The notes: generated by a model from the sequence alone, not told the origin. A stretch of 44,208 nucleotides of DNA from Actinomycetota bacterium (GCA_947454105.1 CANGIP010000017.1:1-44208); one strand, 5' to 3'. Shown: positions 1 to 8,610, counted from the stretch's first letter. Made by a program: numbers and translations.

Positions 1-2717
1 ACAACAAATGTGCACGAAACCGATGCCCCACCACCCGATGGTGTTGCGATCATGGTCATCGTGTCTCCGGGAGCACCACCACTGGCACTCACCGTGGGCG
101 TGTTGTCGTTCGTATTGTTGTCGGTGTTGGAAGCACCTGTGTCAGATGCCTGCGCTAGGTCTACTCCCGTTGGTGCAGAAGGGGCAGTGGTGTCAACGGT
201 GATTGACAACGCAGTTGATGCGGTTGATCTGTTGCCGGCTGGATCTGTGAGCGTCGCACTCACGTTCCAAGTTCCATCAGTCAAAGTAGGCAATGTGCAG
301 TTCGACGCCGGCAATACATACGAACACGACACCGTTGTACTGCCGTTCGTAGCCGTCAAAGTCATGGTGTCGCCGGTCGAGCCACCACTGGCACTCACCG
401 TGGGCGTGTTGTCGTTCGTATTGTTGTCGGTGTTGGAAGCACCTGTGTCAGATGCACTCGCCAGGTCAAGACCGCTAGGCACTGGCGGAGCGCCGGAATC
501 GATGGTGACTGCTAGTCCAGTCATCACCGCGGTGTTACCCGATGGTTCAGTAATGGTCGCTGCGATGTTCCACGAACCATCCGCAAGGAGGCCGAGCGTG
601 CAATTCGTGCTCGCCCCGACGGTATAAGTGCAGGACACATCTGGGGAACCACTCTTCGATGCCGTAATGGTGATCACGTCTCCATTGGACTGACCAGGAA
701 GAGAGATAGTCGGTGTCGTGTCACTTGTGATGTCATCAGTGGCGGATGAACCAGTGTCGGATGCGGCAACTAAATCTGGCGTCAGCCCAGAGGGGACGGT
801 CGAGTCAATTGACAACGGCAACGCAGTTGATGCGGTTGATCTGTTGCCGGCTGGATCTGTGAGCGTCGCACTCACGTTCCAAGTTCCATCAGTCAAAGTA
901 GGCAATGTGCAGTTCGACGCCGGCAATACATACGAACACGACACCGTTGTACTGCCGTTTGTAGCCGTCAAAGTCATGGTGTCGCCGGTCGAGCCACCAC
1001 TGGCACTCACCGTGGGCGTGTTGTCGTTCGTATTGTTGTCGGTGTTGGAAGCACCTGTGTCAGATGCCTGCGCTAGGTCTACTCCCGTTGGTGCAGAAGG
1101 GGCAGTGGTGTCAACGGTGATTGACAACGCAGGGGACGCCGCCGATGCACCGCTGGTCGGATTCGTGTCGGTAGCCGTGATTGACCATGTCCCTTGAGCG
1201 AGAGTTCCTAGATCGCACCCAGTAGCGGGCACAACATAGGTACACGTCACGTTTGATGAACCAGATTTCGTGGCAGTGACAGTGATGGTGTCGCCACTGG
1301 TGAACGAACCTGGTATCTCAATACGCGGAGTGTTGTCACTTGTGATGTTGTCGTTGTCAGTCGTACCGAGGTCTGATGCAGTCGCGAGATCAGGCGCGGA
1401 TGGCGTAGCCGGAACGACATTCAACGTGCCCGAGCCCGAGGAACCCGAAAAGGCGTTGGTGTCTGTTGGGGTCAAACTGGCGCCAATCGCGTACGACCCA
1501 GCTGTGGGCGGCGTGTAGGTGAGTGTGGCCACGTACCCGGACGTGTTCAGACCCATCACATTGGATTCACCCATATTCGCGCCGGCGGTCATCATGCGGT
1601 CGCCCAGAAACGCGAGCGCGGTACTACCACCACAACCAGCGGCCCAGTTCGGTAGTGACCCATTCATACACGTTGACCAATTCAGGTATTCGCGCATGGC
1701 ACCGGAGGCCGGATTGATCTGTGCAATCGGTGAGGCGTTAGGTGCGCTGCTTGGAATCACTCCCTGACATTGTGCTCCGTAGATCAATCCCGCCTGGTCG
1801 AGGGCGAGTTGTGTGCCATTTCCAAACAGCGAACTCGCTGGATTTGTGTCAATGTTGCAGCTCGCTGCGGTGAGCAGGGTTGCAGTCCCGCCACCGCTTG
1901 GAATCTGCTGAATATCTTTGTTCGCATCGATGTAATACAGCACGCCCGTTGTTGGGTTGATGACAGGTCCAGCAATAGGCGAACCAAGGCCCGATGCATA
2001 AGTACTGACGACCCCGGCAGATGTCACCTTAAGAATTGAGCCGTCGCGCGAATTCGTAACGTACAAGTTGTCACTCGCATCAATCGTCATTCCGGTGATG
2101 TAACCCTGACCAGCCGAGCACGTACCGCAGATACTCGCCGACGGCACGAAAAGGGTGCTGCTCGCTCCGATTGATGTGCGTTTACGAATCGTGTTCTGAC
2201 CATTACCGTTGAAGATGCCCTCATAGATCGTTCCGTTCGAAGCGACGGCGAGTCCCGTGACAAGGACCCACTGACCATTCCAAGATTCAGAAGGTGCAAA
2301 GCTGACTCCCCCACCAGGACTGAGTTGCTTCGTCTGACAGCGCCCACCCCCACAGTCATCGGGGTTCCATGTGCTAATGAACACGTTTGTGACAGCAGGG
2401 TTAGTGGCAAGTCGAAGAGAGCTGCTGTTACCCGTGTAATTCCATCGACTGAAACTTGTTGCCGTAGCCGCACCAAGACCTGTAGATGCGGTGCCAATGG
2501 ATACACCCCCATAGGAGAAATCCACGGTTCCAGGCGCATTTGTGGTGGCAGTCAATGTCACGGATTGCCCCTGAGTAACCGGAGATGGACTAGCTGAAAT
2601 AGATGTGGTCGTAGCCGATGCAGCTTCGGCTACCTCGACATTCGCCGCTATTAAAGAAAAGGCGACAATTCCGACAGTAGGCAGAAGAGCCCAACGCTGG
2701 CCAAATTTTTGAAACAT
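1..2717 (-). CDS. Secreted protein with propeller-like region and tandem Ig-like repeats (3' end outside window)
   Basis: The minus frame is open from ATG at 2717-2715 to the left edge (905 codons), so the C-terminus is missing. Residues 1-33 form a signal peptide (basic start, hydrophobic core, cleavage near AEA-A). Residues ~34-110 look like an Ig-like domain. Residues ~125-340 contain NHL/SMP-30-like segments (for example GMTIDASDNLYVTNSRDG), typical of a beta-propeller. From residue ~430 onward there are four complete and one partial Ig-like repeats of 102 residues. Each starts near a PSAP-D-ASDTG segment and carries two cysteines that could form a disulfide (VSCSYV...NCTL). Some repeats are nearly identical at DNA level. 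An exported adhesin or cell-surface protein is likely; the ligand is unknown. A C-terminal wall anchor may lie outside the window. No good ribosome-binding site is visible; the upstream region holds three palindromes. Confidence 0.85.
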   Translation of the reverse strand, partial: MFQKFGQRWALLPTVGIVAFSLIAANVEVAEAASATTTSISASPSPVTQGQSVTLTATTNAPGTVDFSYGGVSIGTASTGLGAATATSFSRWNYTGNSSSLRLATNPAVTNVFISTWNPDDCGGGRCQTKQLSPGGGVSFAPSESWNGQWVLVTGLAVASNGTIYEGIFNGNGQNTIRKRTSIGASSTLFVPSASICGTCSAGQGYITGMTIDASDNLYVTNSRDGSILKVTSAGVVSTYASGLGSPIAGPVINPTTGVLYYIDANKDIQQIPSGGGTATLLTAASCNIDTNPASSLFGNGTQLALDQAGLIYGAQCQGVIPSSAPNASPIAQINPASGAMREYLNWSTCMNGSLPNWAAGCGGSTALAFLGDRMMTAGANMGESNVMGLNTSGYVATLTYTPPTAGSYAIGASLTPTDTNAFSGSSGSGTLNVVPATPSAPDLATASDLGTTDNDNITSDNTPRIEIPGSFTSGDTITVTATKSGSSNVTCTYVVPATGCDLGTLAQGTWSITATDTNPTSGASAASPALSITVDTTAPSAPTGVDLAQASDTGASNTDNNTNDNTPTVSASGGSTGDTMTLTATNGSTTVSCSYVLPASNCTLPTLTDGTWNVSATLTDPAGNRSTASTALPLSIDSTVPSGLTPDLVAASDTGSSATDDITSDTTPTISLPGQSNGDVITITASKSGSPDVSCTYTVGASTNCTLGLLADGSWNIAATITEPSGNTAVMTGLAVTIDSGAPPVPSGLDLASASDTGASNTDNNTNDNTPTVSASGGSTGDTMTLTATNGSTTVSCSYVLPASNCTLPTLTDGTWNVSATLTDPAGNRSTASTALSITVDTTAPSAPTGVDLAQASDTGASNTDNNTNDNTPTVSASGGAPGDTMTMIATPSGGGASVSCTFV
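81..1131. repeat. Identical 133-bp duplication inside the Ig-repeat gene
   Basis: Bases 81-213 match 999-1131 with no difference that I could find. The offset is 918 bp, or three 306-bp units. Together with the 247-bp duplication this shows block copying of domain units within the gene. The identity is broken by a diverged unit between copies, pointing to gene conversion or unequal crossing-over rather than old divergence. Confidence 0.88.
209..1067. repeat. Near-identical 247-bp duplication inside the Ig-repeat gene
   Basis: Bases 209-455 and 821-1067 are the same except for one position that I could find (C at 348, T at 960). The offset is 612 bp, which is two 306-bp (102-codon) repeat units. 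The unit between them is clearly diverged. The copies encode the Ig-like domain with the VSCSYV and DPAGNRS segments. Confidence 0.9.
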
Positions 2718-2747
2718 TCAGCAATGATCGCAACACTTTTTTTTCGC

Positions 2748-2789
2748 CACAATAGGAAAGGAAACTTAGAAAAAAACTTCCTTATTGTG
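2748..2789. promoter_or_regulatory. Imperfect hairpin upstream of the Ig-repeat gene
   Basis: Left arm CACAATAGGAA (2748-2758) pairs with the right arm TTCC-T-TATTGTG (2778-2789), with a single bulged T at 2782. It lies 31 bp upstream of the ATG at 2717, in the 5' leader or promoter of that minus-strand gene. It could be an operator or an RNA hairpin. No T-run follows in an orientation that would make a terminator. Confidence 0.5.
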
Positions 2790-2811
2790 AAAATGGTCTT
2801 TTTAATTTGCC

Positions 2812-2842
2812 TTGCTAATTAGCAATATGCCATGAATTCATG
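2812..2842. promoter_or_regulatory. Two adjacent perfect palindromes in the divergent intergenic region
   Basis: TTGCTAATTAGCAA (2812-2825) and CATGAATTCATG (2831-2842) are each perfect palindromes, 5 bp apart. They sit about 100 bp from each of two divergent genes (the Ig-repeat protein and the aldo/keto reductase). Binding sites for a dimeric regulator are the simplest reading, but no regulator gene is adjacent. Confidence 0.45.
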
Positions 2843-2929
2843 TTTTCTTCAGATTTGACCACGTCTCCTACGAGCAGCCGAACTTGTTGAATACTGCTTG
2901 ATTCATGAATAGAACAACGAAACGCGCAC

Positions 2930-2935
2930 TACGGT
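2930..2935 (+). promoter_or_regulatory. -10 element TACGGT of a likely leaderless promoter
   Basis: TACGGT fits TANNNT and ends 7 nt before the ATG at 2943, so transcription would start at or next to the start codon. This favours ATG 2943 over GTG 2937 as the start of the aldo/keto reductase. No clear -35 box is visible. Confidence 0.5.
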
Positions 2936-2942
2936 CGTGGGC

Positions 2943-3821
2943 ATGTTGCCCTTCGCAGAATTCGGTCGTACTGGTCATCGTTCAAGTCGCGTCATCTTTG
3001 GCGCGGCAGCACTTGGTGGCATGAGCGAATCACGGGCAATCACAACACTCGACCTCGTCGCTTCGTACGGTGTCAATCACATTGACACTGCTGCGATGTA
3101 CGGATCTTCAGAGGACCATCTCAAGCCTTGGCTCACCGATCATCGATCTGAAGTTTTCCTGGCCACCAAAACCCAAGAGCGCGTTGGATCGGCGGCTCGA
3201 GCCGAATTAGAACGGTCACTTGAACGAATGGGGGTCGATCACATTGATCTCATTCAGTTACACAATTTGGTTGAACCAGATGAATGGGCAACCGCATTCA
3301 GCAAAGGCGGTGCGGTTGAAGCATTGAACCAAGCCCGGGCTGAAGGACTAGTGAGCTTTATTGGCGTGACCGGACATGGCTTACGTATTCCATCGATGCA
3401 TCTGCGAAGTCTTGCTGAATTTGATTTTGACGCAGTTCTGTTTCCCTTCAACCATTCACTGCTGTCAATTGATCAATATCGCGACGATGTCATGGCTTTA
3501 CGCGAGTTGTGTCAAGTACGAAAAATCGCAACGCAAACCATCAAGGCAGTGGCTCGTCGTCGCTGGGATGACGGAACTCAAGGTCATCGCAGTTGGTATG
3601 AGCCGCTCACCGACACCGATGCCATTCAACGGGCCGTTCGCTACGTGTTGTCACAACCCGATCTCTTTCTCAACACCACCAGTGACGCCACATTGTTGCC
3701 ACTCATTCTTGAAGCAGCACAAAGTGATCTCACTCGCCCGCTAGATGAAGAGATGAATCGTGATATTGCCGAATTCGGAGTCACTCCGCTATTTGATGGA
3801 GCGGCACTCGACCGAATCTAA
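2943..3821 (+). CDS. Aldo/keto reductase family oxidoreductase
   Basis: 292 residues from ATG 2943 (an in-frame GTG at 2937 would add two). The AKR fold is shown by the signature around HIDTAAMYGSSED. The catalytic tetrad can be assigned as Asp48, Tyr53, Lys76 (FLATKTQ) and His107 (LIQLHN). The family reduces aldehydes and ketones with NAD(P)H in the cytosol. The length is usual for the shorter AKR branch. The C-terminal half (QTIKAVARRRW...) resembles the predicted oxidoreductase group rather than classic aldose reductases. The substrate cannot be told from sequence. It stands alone on the plus strand, convergent with an SDR gene that ends 7 bp after its stop. Confidence 0.88.
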   Translation: MLPFAEFGRTGHRSSRVIFGAAALGGMSESRAITTLDLVASYGVNHIDTAAMYGSSEDHLKPWLTDHRSEVFLATKTQERVGSAARAELERSLERMGVDHIDLIQLHNLVEPDEWATAFSKGGAVEALNQARAEGLVSFIGVTGHGLRIPSMHLRSLAEFDFDAVLFPFNHSLLSIDQYRDDVMALRELCQVRKIATQTIKAVARRRWDDGTQGHRSWYEPLTDTDAIQRAVRYVLSQPDLFLNTTSDATLLPLILEAAQSDLTRPLDEEMNRDIAEFGVTPLFDGAALDRI

Positions 3822-3828
3822 AAGACAA

Positions 3829-4629
3829 TTACGAAATAACGATTCCGCCGTCGCACTTAATGACTTCACCTACGGTGAACGCTCCAGCGCGTGAGCTTAA
3901 GAAAATTGCCAAGCCAGCGATGTCTTCGGGCGTGCCGACTCGCTTGCGCGGATTGGTGCGTCCAACTGCATCCCAGTCAGTTCCTTCAACGTCGCCACCG
4001 CCGCCAACGCCGGTGCTGAGCATCCATGTGGGGAACGGTCCTGGTGCAATTGCGTTCACCAAAATCTTGCGCTTCACCAATTTGGCGGCCATCTGACTCG
4101 TGAGTGAATGCAGCGCTGCTTTAGATGGGCCATATGAGTGAGTGTCGAACATTGGTGTACGCATTCCATCGATTGAACCGATGTTGATGACTCGCGATGG
4201 ATCTTCGTTGGTTGCTTTCGCTTCGAGCAAGGGCAACATTTTTTGCGTTAAGAAGAAAACGCCTTTGACGTTGGTGTCAAACACTTTGTCCCAACCTGCT
4301 TCGGGGAAATCGTCAAGTGGTGCACCCCACGACACGCCAGCGTTATTGACCAAGATGTCGATGTGATCTTCGCGCTTGGTGAGTTCGGCAACTAACGATT
4401 CAATGCCGCTCAACTCTGACAAGTTGGCCGGAATTGAAATGCATTCGGCTCCATAAGTTTCGGACAGGCGCTGAGCCGTCGCGTCACACTGCTCTTTTTT
4501 TCGCGAGCTGATATAAACCTTGGCGCCATTAATCAAGAATCCGGCCGCGATCATTTCGCCGATACCGCGCGATCCGCCGGTGACGACAGCAACTTTGCCC
4601 TGAATTGAGAAGAGGTCAGCAATTTTCAT
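3829..4629 (-). CDS. Short-chain dehydrogenase/reductase (SDR)
   Basis: 266 residues, a classical SDR. The NAD(P)-binding TGGSRGIG lies at ~17-24 and NNAG at ~95-98. The catalytic Ser152, Tyr166 and Lys170 (YGPSK) are present. The C-terminal GEVIKCDGG is the usual SDR end. The ATG at 4629 is preceded by GGAG about 7 nt upstream. The longer loop between the active site and the C-terminus (STGVGGGGDVEGTDW) resembles RhlG/3-oxoacyl-reductase-like members, but the substrate is unknown. It reads away from the RecQ gene's stop, separated by 75 bp, so it may be cotranscribed with that gene on the minus strand. Confidence 0.88.
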   Translation of the reverse strand: MKIADLFSIQGKVAVVTGGSRGIGEMIAAGFLINGAKVYISSRKKEQCDATAQRLSETYGAECISIPANLSELSGIESLVAELTKREDHIDILVNNAGVSWGAPLDDFPEAGWDKVFDTNVKGVFFLTQKMLPLLEAKATNEDPSRVINIGSIDGMRTPMFDTHSYGPSKAALHSLTSQMAAKLVKRKILVNAIAPGPFPTWMLSTGVGGGGDVEGTDWDAVGRTNPRKRVGTPEDIAGLAIFLSSRAGAFTVGEVIKCDGGIVIS

Positions 4630-4704
4630 AATGGCTCCAATGAATGAACTGGTATTGAGTAGTTCTGACCTTAGTAGACATTGTTTAGTTGACCCTGTAA
4701 CGAA

Positions 4705-6774
4705 CTACGGACGTTGGTGAAGAGTCAGCAGCAAGACTCCGGAGGCACCTGCTTCTCGCAGAAGCGCACCAGCAACTGTGGCTGTCCAGCGCGTACGAAC
4801 CTCGGTTGATACCAAAAGAACTGGACCGCGCGGTAGATCAATATCGGCATTCAGTCGCATTGCAGCTTCTAGGTGAGCAACAACGGGAGTCGACGCCGCG
4901 TCGTCGGGAGCAGGCGACCCCGTCCACGAAAAGATGTCGTGCAGCGGCAACTTGCCAATCTGGGCAATGTGCCGAGCCAATTGCATATTTGATCGCATGT
5001 CAACCGCTGGTAACGGAACAACTGAAGTGGGTCGCGTTTCCCACACCTTTGACCAGCGCTTGAGTGTGGCTACAGCCCCGTCGAGCATTGCTTGAGGAAT
5101 TTCACCAGGTCGCGACCGCGACAATTCAGCCAACTCAAGTGACCATCCTGGATCGTCAGCAAAAGCAACGGCTCGTCCAGCGTTGAGCGCAACGATGTTG
5201 CCCTTTCGACCGACTCCACTTGGCCATTTCTTGCGAGGTTCAATCTCGGCGTCGTTGCCACGCATAAAGGCTCGGGCCAACATCAACTTCTCGTGTGATG
5301 GAGCATTTCCTGGGTATGGCAACTTTGATGTGCACACCGAGCAACGACCACATGCCACTGGTTCGGGATCATCAAGTGACATTTGCAAATACGCCATCAA
5401 ACAACCCTCACCATGGGCGTACTTGCGCATGATGTCGGCTTCGTGCGAACGAACTTTTTTGAGACCATCCCACTTTTGGGTGTCATGAACATACGGTTGC
5501 CCCGTCGTCGCCCATGCCGTACCAACTTTTTCAACGACACCTTCGACCGCCAAGATCTTGAGCAAGGCTTCAAGTCGTCCGCGTCGCACGCCGGTTTCCG
5601 ATTCAATCTCAAGCAAGGTCCGCGGCTGATCAACGAGAGTTGCCAGAACCTTGTTGGCGGTAGGTGCTTCAGGAATTGAGGCTGTTGCAAAGTAGTCCCA
5701 GATTCGTTCGTCCGCATCTGAGGGCAACAAGACTCCTTCAGCATGGGCCACCGCTCGCCCCGCACGTCCTACTTGTTGGTAATAGGCAACTGGTGTTGAT
5801 GGTGAACCAACATGAACACAAAAACCGAGATCTGGTTTGTCGTATCCCATTCCGAGCGCGGATGTTGCCACGACTGCTTTGATTTCGTTATGACGCAGCC
5901 GGTCTTCAATCGCTATACGCGAGTCACCGTCGAGTTGACCGGTGTACGCATCAACGTTGTATCCACACGAAGCTAGAAAAGCGGCAAGCTTGTCGGCCTC
6001 GGCCACTGTGAGCACATAGATGATTCCCGATCCGGGCAGTTGTTCAAGAGCATCAGCGATCCATGCGTACCGTTCAAGCGGGCTGAGCCCCGGAACAACA
6101 GACAACGTGAGAGAAGTACGTGCCAAGGTACCGCGATATGTCACGGTATGCGAACCAAGTTGATCACTCACATCTTTCGTGACGCGTTCATTGGCTGTAG
6201 CCGTAGTCGCTAAGACCGAAGCAGTAGGCGTTGAAAGTAGCGCTCGGGCCAAACGTTGATAGTCGGGACGAAAATCAAATCCCCAGTCACTGATGCAGTG
6301 AGCTTCATCAATCACTATTAATCCAACCCGAGCCAACAGGTCACCAAGTCGTGCCGCGAAACGTGGATTGCCGAGTCGTTCTGGCGATACCAACAACACA
6401 TCAAGCGTGTCGTTGTCGAGTTGACGAAAAACTTCATCCCATTCATCAAAGTTGGTCGAGTTCACTGTGGCCGCCACCAGGCCAGCGCGTTCAGCAGCCG
6501 CAACCTGATCGCGCATGAGCGCTAACAGTGGTGACACCACCAAGGTTGGTCCTGAACCTGAATGGCGCAACGCATGAGTCGCTGCCCAATAAACCGCCGA
6601 CTTGCCCCAACCGGTGGCTTGCACAACCAGAACTCGAGATACCGATTGCAGAACCGCATGTACGGCATCAACTTGATCACCACGAGGACGTGCATCGGGA
6701 CCAGCGAGCCGACCAAGCACGATATTCATATGTTCTTCGGCGAACTCGCGATCGACTGGTGTTGATGTACTCAC
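4705..6774 (-). CDS. recQ: RecQ-family ATP-dependent DNA helicase
   Basis: 689 residues if GTG 6774 is used; a TTG at 6792 is also in frame. Helicase motifs occur in order: Walker A GWGKS (~residues 55-59), DEAH box DEAHCISDWGFDFRP (~156-170), TATAN (motif III), motif V SALGMGYDKPDL and motif VI QQVGRAGR. A zinc-binding block follows, with Cys at CLMAYLQ and CGRCSVC. After it comes a ~200-residue tail ending in a phosphoribosyltransferase-like segment (GPVLLVSTEVRTRWT...GASGVLLL), as I recall from actinobacterial RecQ-like proteins in place of the HRDC domain. It unwinds 3'-5' duplex or recombination intermediates in DNA repair. A CACACT hexamer lies 6 nt upstream of GTG 6774, weakly supporting that start. 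Confidence 0.93.
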   Translation of the reverse strand: MSTSTPVDREFAEEHMNIVLGRLAGPDARPRGDQVDAVHAVLQSVSRVLVVQATGWGKSAVYWAATHALRHSGSGPTLVVSPLLALMRDQVAAAERAGLVAATVNSTNFDEWDEVFRQLDNDTLDVLLVSPERLGNPRFAARLGDLLARVGLIVIDEAHCISDWGFDFRPDYQRLARALLSTPTASVLATTATANERVTKDVSDQLGSHTVTYRGTLARTSLTLSVVPGLSPLERYAWIADALEQLPGSGIIYVLTVAEADKLAAFLASCGYNVDAYTGQLDGDSRIAIEDRLRHNEIKAVVATSALGMGYDKPDLGFCVHVGSPSTPVAYYQQVGRAGRAVAHAEGVLLPSDADERIWDYFATASIPEAPTANKVLATLVDQPRTLLEIESETGVRRGRLEALLKILAVEGVVEKVGTAWATTGQPYVHDTQKWDGLKKVRSHEADIMRKYAHGEGCLMAYLQMSLDDPEPVACGRCSVCTSKLPYPGNAPSHEKLMLARAFMRGNDAEIEPRKKWPSGVGRKGNIVALNAGRAVAFADDPGWSLELAELSRSRPGEIPQAMLDGAVATLKRWSKVWETRPTSVVPLPAVDMRSNMQLARHIAQIGKLPLHDIFSWTGSPAPDDAASTPVVAHLEAAMRLNADIDLPRGPVLLVSTEVRTRWTATVAGALLREAGASGVLLLTLHQRP

Positions 6775-6816
6775 ATCAACAGTGTGGCGCAAGGGTGTGC
6801 CATTCGGAGATGATTC

Positions 6817-7575
6817 CTAGAAAACTGTGTAACCACCGTCAACAACAACTTCTTGACCGGTGTGATACGTCAAGGACGGGTCGGCCAAGAACACGCCGAT
6901 GTCTCGGAATTCGCTTGGTTCTGCCCAACGTCGCACGGGAGTTCGTCGTGTGGTGGCATCACGAAACTTTTCATTCGCAAACGCAGGTCCGGCAAGTTCG
7001 GTTTTCGTCCAGCCCGGAACCAATGAGTTGACGCGAATCTGATGTCGCGCCAAACCAACCGCGAGCGCCCGAACTAATCCATTAATTGCGGTCTTTGAGG
7101 TTCCGTACGCTTCGTTGCCAGCGGCACCATGGATCGCCGAAGTTGATGACACGGCGGCCAAACTTCCACCTGTTCCTTGAGCTACTAAAACTTTGGCAGC
7201 TTCGCGCATCGTCACAAATACCGAATCAAGATTGACCGACATAATGGCGCGCCACTCTTTCATTGTCATATCAATGAAAGGTGTTCCCGTGCCCGATCGA
7301 CCAGCGTTAGCGATGCAGCCATCAAGTCGTCCAAAATCGGCAACGGTTTGCGCCATCGTGTCGACGATTTGTTGTTCGTCACCAACATCACAGACGTAAC
7401 CGCGAGCAGTCACTCCGTGAGCTTCAAGAATGGCGACCGCTTCATCGTTCTTTTCTGAACGACGACCCCAAATTGCTAGCGACCCTCCAGCTGCCGCAAT
7501 TCCTTCGGCCATGCCAAGACCAATACCAGAATTGCCACCAGTGATAACAAAGACTTTGCCCGACAAATCAGCCAT
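6817..7575 (-). CDS. Short-chain dehydrogenase/reductase (SDR)
   Basis: 252 residues, a classical SDR. TGGNSGIG lies at ~12-19 and ANAG at ~89-92. Ser143/144 and the Tyr157-x3-Lys161 catalytic pair (YGTSK) are present, with a C-terminal GQEVVVDGGYTVF. The length and end are typical of 3-oxoacyl-ACP reductase-like or gluconate/glucose dehydrogenase-like SDRs; the substrate is undetermined. It lies directly upstream of recQ on the same strand (42 bp to the GTG start) but is probably functionally unrelated. The ATG at 7575 has a TAATCT hexamer exactly 6 nt upstream and no Shine-Dalgarno sequence, so the mRNA is probably leaderless. Confidence 0.9.
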   Translation of the reverse strand: MADLSGKVFVITGGNSGIGLGMAEGIAAAGGSLAIWGRRSEKNDEAVAILEAHGVTARGYVCDVGDEQQIVDTMAQTVADFGRLDGCIANAGRSGTGTPFIDMTMKEWRAIMSVNLDSVFVTMREAAKVLVAQGTGGSLAAVSSTSAIHGAAGNEAYGTSKTAINGLVRALAVGLARHQIRVNSLVPGWTKTELAGPAFANEKFRDATTRRTPVRRWAEPSEFRDIGVFLADPSLTYHTGQEVVVDGGYTVF

Positions 7576-7581
7576 ACCGAA

Positions 7582-7587
7582 AGATTA
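7582..7587 (-). promoter_or_regulatory. -10 element TAATCT of a likely leaderless promoter (SDR gene)
   Basis: On the minus strand TAATCT is followed by exactly 6 nt and then the ATG at 7575. This is the same arrangement as five other genes in the window. No convincing -35 box was found. Confidence 0.55.
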
Positions 7588-7609
7588 TGTGTCTTCTGCT
7601 ATTACTTCG

Positions 7610-7978
7610 CTACGGGAGTCTCGCCACGGCTTCATCAACGAGTTGTTTCGCCCAACGAAGACACCTTGCTGCATCAATAGAACTGATATCCGTGCTTTCG
7701 TAACTAGCTTGATTCTTTCGATCTAATGCTCGCTTTAAGGTCAGCGCCAAATTCGCATCAACTCGTCTCAGCAGATTTACAGCATCAGAATGATTCCCGC
7801 TATTTGATCGCTCACCTAATTGCAGACAAGTCAAAACGTCAGCTGCAGCGATGGCTGCATGTATCGCATTAGTCGCCACCACATCAGGAGATTCAAGAAT
7901 CTCCGCTGCTTCCAAAAACTGCCTCGCATCGGCTAAGCGTTGCTCCGCATCTCTGCGACCACAGACTCGATGTCTCAT
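7610..7978 (-). CDS. HEPN-like small protein paired with a nucleotidyltransferase
   Basis: 122 residues from ATG 7978; an in-frame TTG at 8008 would overlap the upstream gene by 17 bp. It is all-helical in appearance: RLADARQFLEAAEILES, a central NAIHAAIAAADVLTCL helix, then KRALDRKNQASYES and a last helix ARCLRWAKQLVDEAVARL. This layout recalls the SAV_6107-type HEPN family. The canonical RNase motif R-x4-6-H is not visible, so RNase activity is doubtful. Its gene directly follows a wHTH-nucleotidyltransferase gene (13-nt gap), the classic HEPN/MNT arrangement of a toxin-antitoxin pair. The HEPN assignment is inference from helix pattern and context; a structural or accessory role is possible. 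Confidence 0.6.
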   Translation of the reverse strand: MRHRVCGRRDAEQRLADARQFLEAAEILESPDVVATNAIHAAIAAADVLTCLQLGERSNSGNHSDAVNLLRRVDANLALTLKRALDRKNQASYESTDISSIDAARCLRWAKQLVDEAVARLP

Positions 7979-7991
7979 TCTTTGCTGTTTC

Positions 7992-8594
7992 TCACTTTTT
8001 ACCGGCAAAATTCAAGAGGGGTCCCTTCAAACAAACGCCGTCTTTCTGAATTTGTTGAACTAACCGATTTTGGGATGACGCCACTTGCTTCCAAGTGTCG
8101 GGAGTATGTTCAACAAATTGGATTTCGTTTCCAGTCCAGTTTCGAACATCCACATCTAAGGCCGACAGTTTTTGGTGGAGCACCGGATCATCAAGATTTT
8201 TTGAGATGATCAAGAGGTCAATGTCAGACTTTCCGTGAGAGTTTCCCCGCGCCACAGATCCGAAAAGCCATGCATGCGATACGGAGTCAATTTTCAAGAA
8301 TCTTGTTTTCAGGCGTTGAATCAATACGTCTTTAGTTCTCTGAATCTGGACTAAGAATTCAACCGAAAGGTGCAAACGGTTGATTTTGACCATTGACGAG
8401 CGTCCTTGTCGATCCTCGATCACCAACCCCGAGTCAATCAATTCTTGAGTAACAGCACTTGCGTTACCAGAAGCGATACCCAACATTGCGGCCAATTCAC
8501 GTCGCGAAACTGACTCATCTAGCTCAATCAGTTGTTCAAGAACCTTGCCGCGAACTCCGCCTACAAAATCTAGAAGTGGGTGCTCAAGGTTCAT
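7992..8594 (-). CDS. Winged-helix protein with minimal nucleotidyltransferase (MNT) domain
   Basis: 200 residues from ATG 8594 (an in-frame GTG at 8612 would place the start inside the operator). Residues ~10-75 form a winged helix-turn-helix (VSRRELAAMLGIASGNASAV...LVIEDRQGRSSMVKINR). Residues ~95-170 hold a polymerase-beta-type nucleotidyltransferase with the signature GSVARGNSHGKSDIDLLII, which fits G-S-x10-D-x-D exactly. In known HEPN/MNT pairs the MNT protein neutralises the HEPN partner, in some by adding AMP to it. The fused DNA-binding domain suggests it also represses its own promoter. A perfect 10-bp inverted repeat lies at the promoter, as expected for that. The two genes are probably cotranscribed. 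Confidence 0.85.
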   Translation of the reverse strand: MNLEHPLLDFVGGVRGKVLEQLIELDESVSRRELAAMLGIASGNASAVTQELIDSGLVIEDRQGRSSMVKINRLHLSVEFLVQIQRTKDVLIQRLKTRFLKIDSVSHAWLFGSVARGNSHGKSDIDLLIISKNLDDPVLHQKLSALDVDVRNWTGNEIQFVEHTPDTWKQVASSQNRLVQQIQKDGVCLKGPLLNFAGKK

Positions 8595-8602
8595 AGATCT
8601 GA

Positions 8603-8608
8603 ACGATA
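8603..8608 (-). promoter_or_regulatory. Candidate -10 element TATCGT for the HEPN/MNT pair
   Basis: On the minus strand TATCGT lies 8 nt upstream of ATG 8594. The inverted repeat at 8611-8636 would then cover the spacer and -35 region, which fits repression by the wHTH protein. An alternative -10 is TATGAT inside the right arm of the repeat, giving a longer leader. Confidence 0.35.
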
Positions 8609-8610
8609 GC

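Noticed and set aside
10..627. 205-codon open frame on the plus strand at the left edge
   Set aside because: It is the antisense shadow of the Ig-repeat gene; its repeats simply mirror the 306-bp coding repeats, and the minus frame has a signal peptide and coherent domains.
7979..8008. TTG 8008 as start of the HEPN-like gene
   Set aside because: TTG is a rare start and gives a 17-bp overlap with a basic leader (KSEKQQR) unlike the rest; ATG 7978 is 13 nt after the upstream stop. Not excluded.
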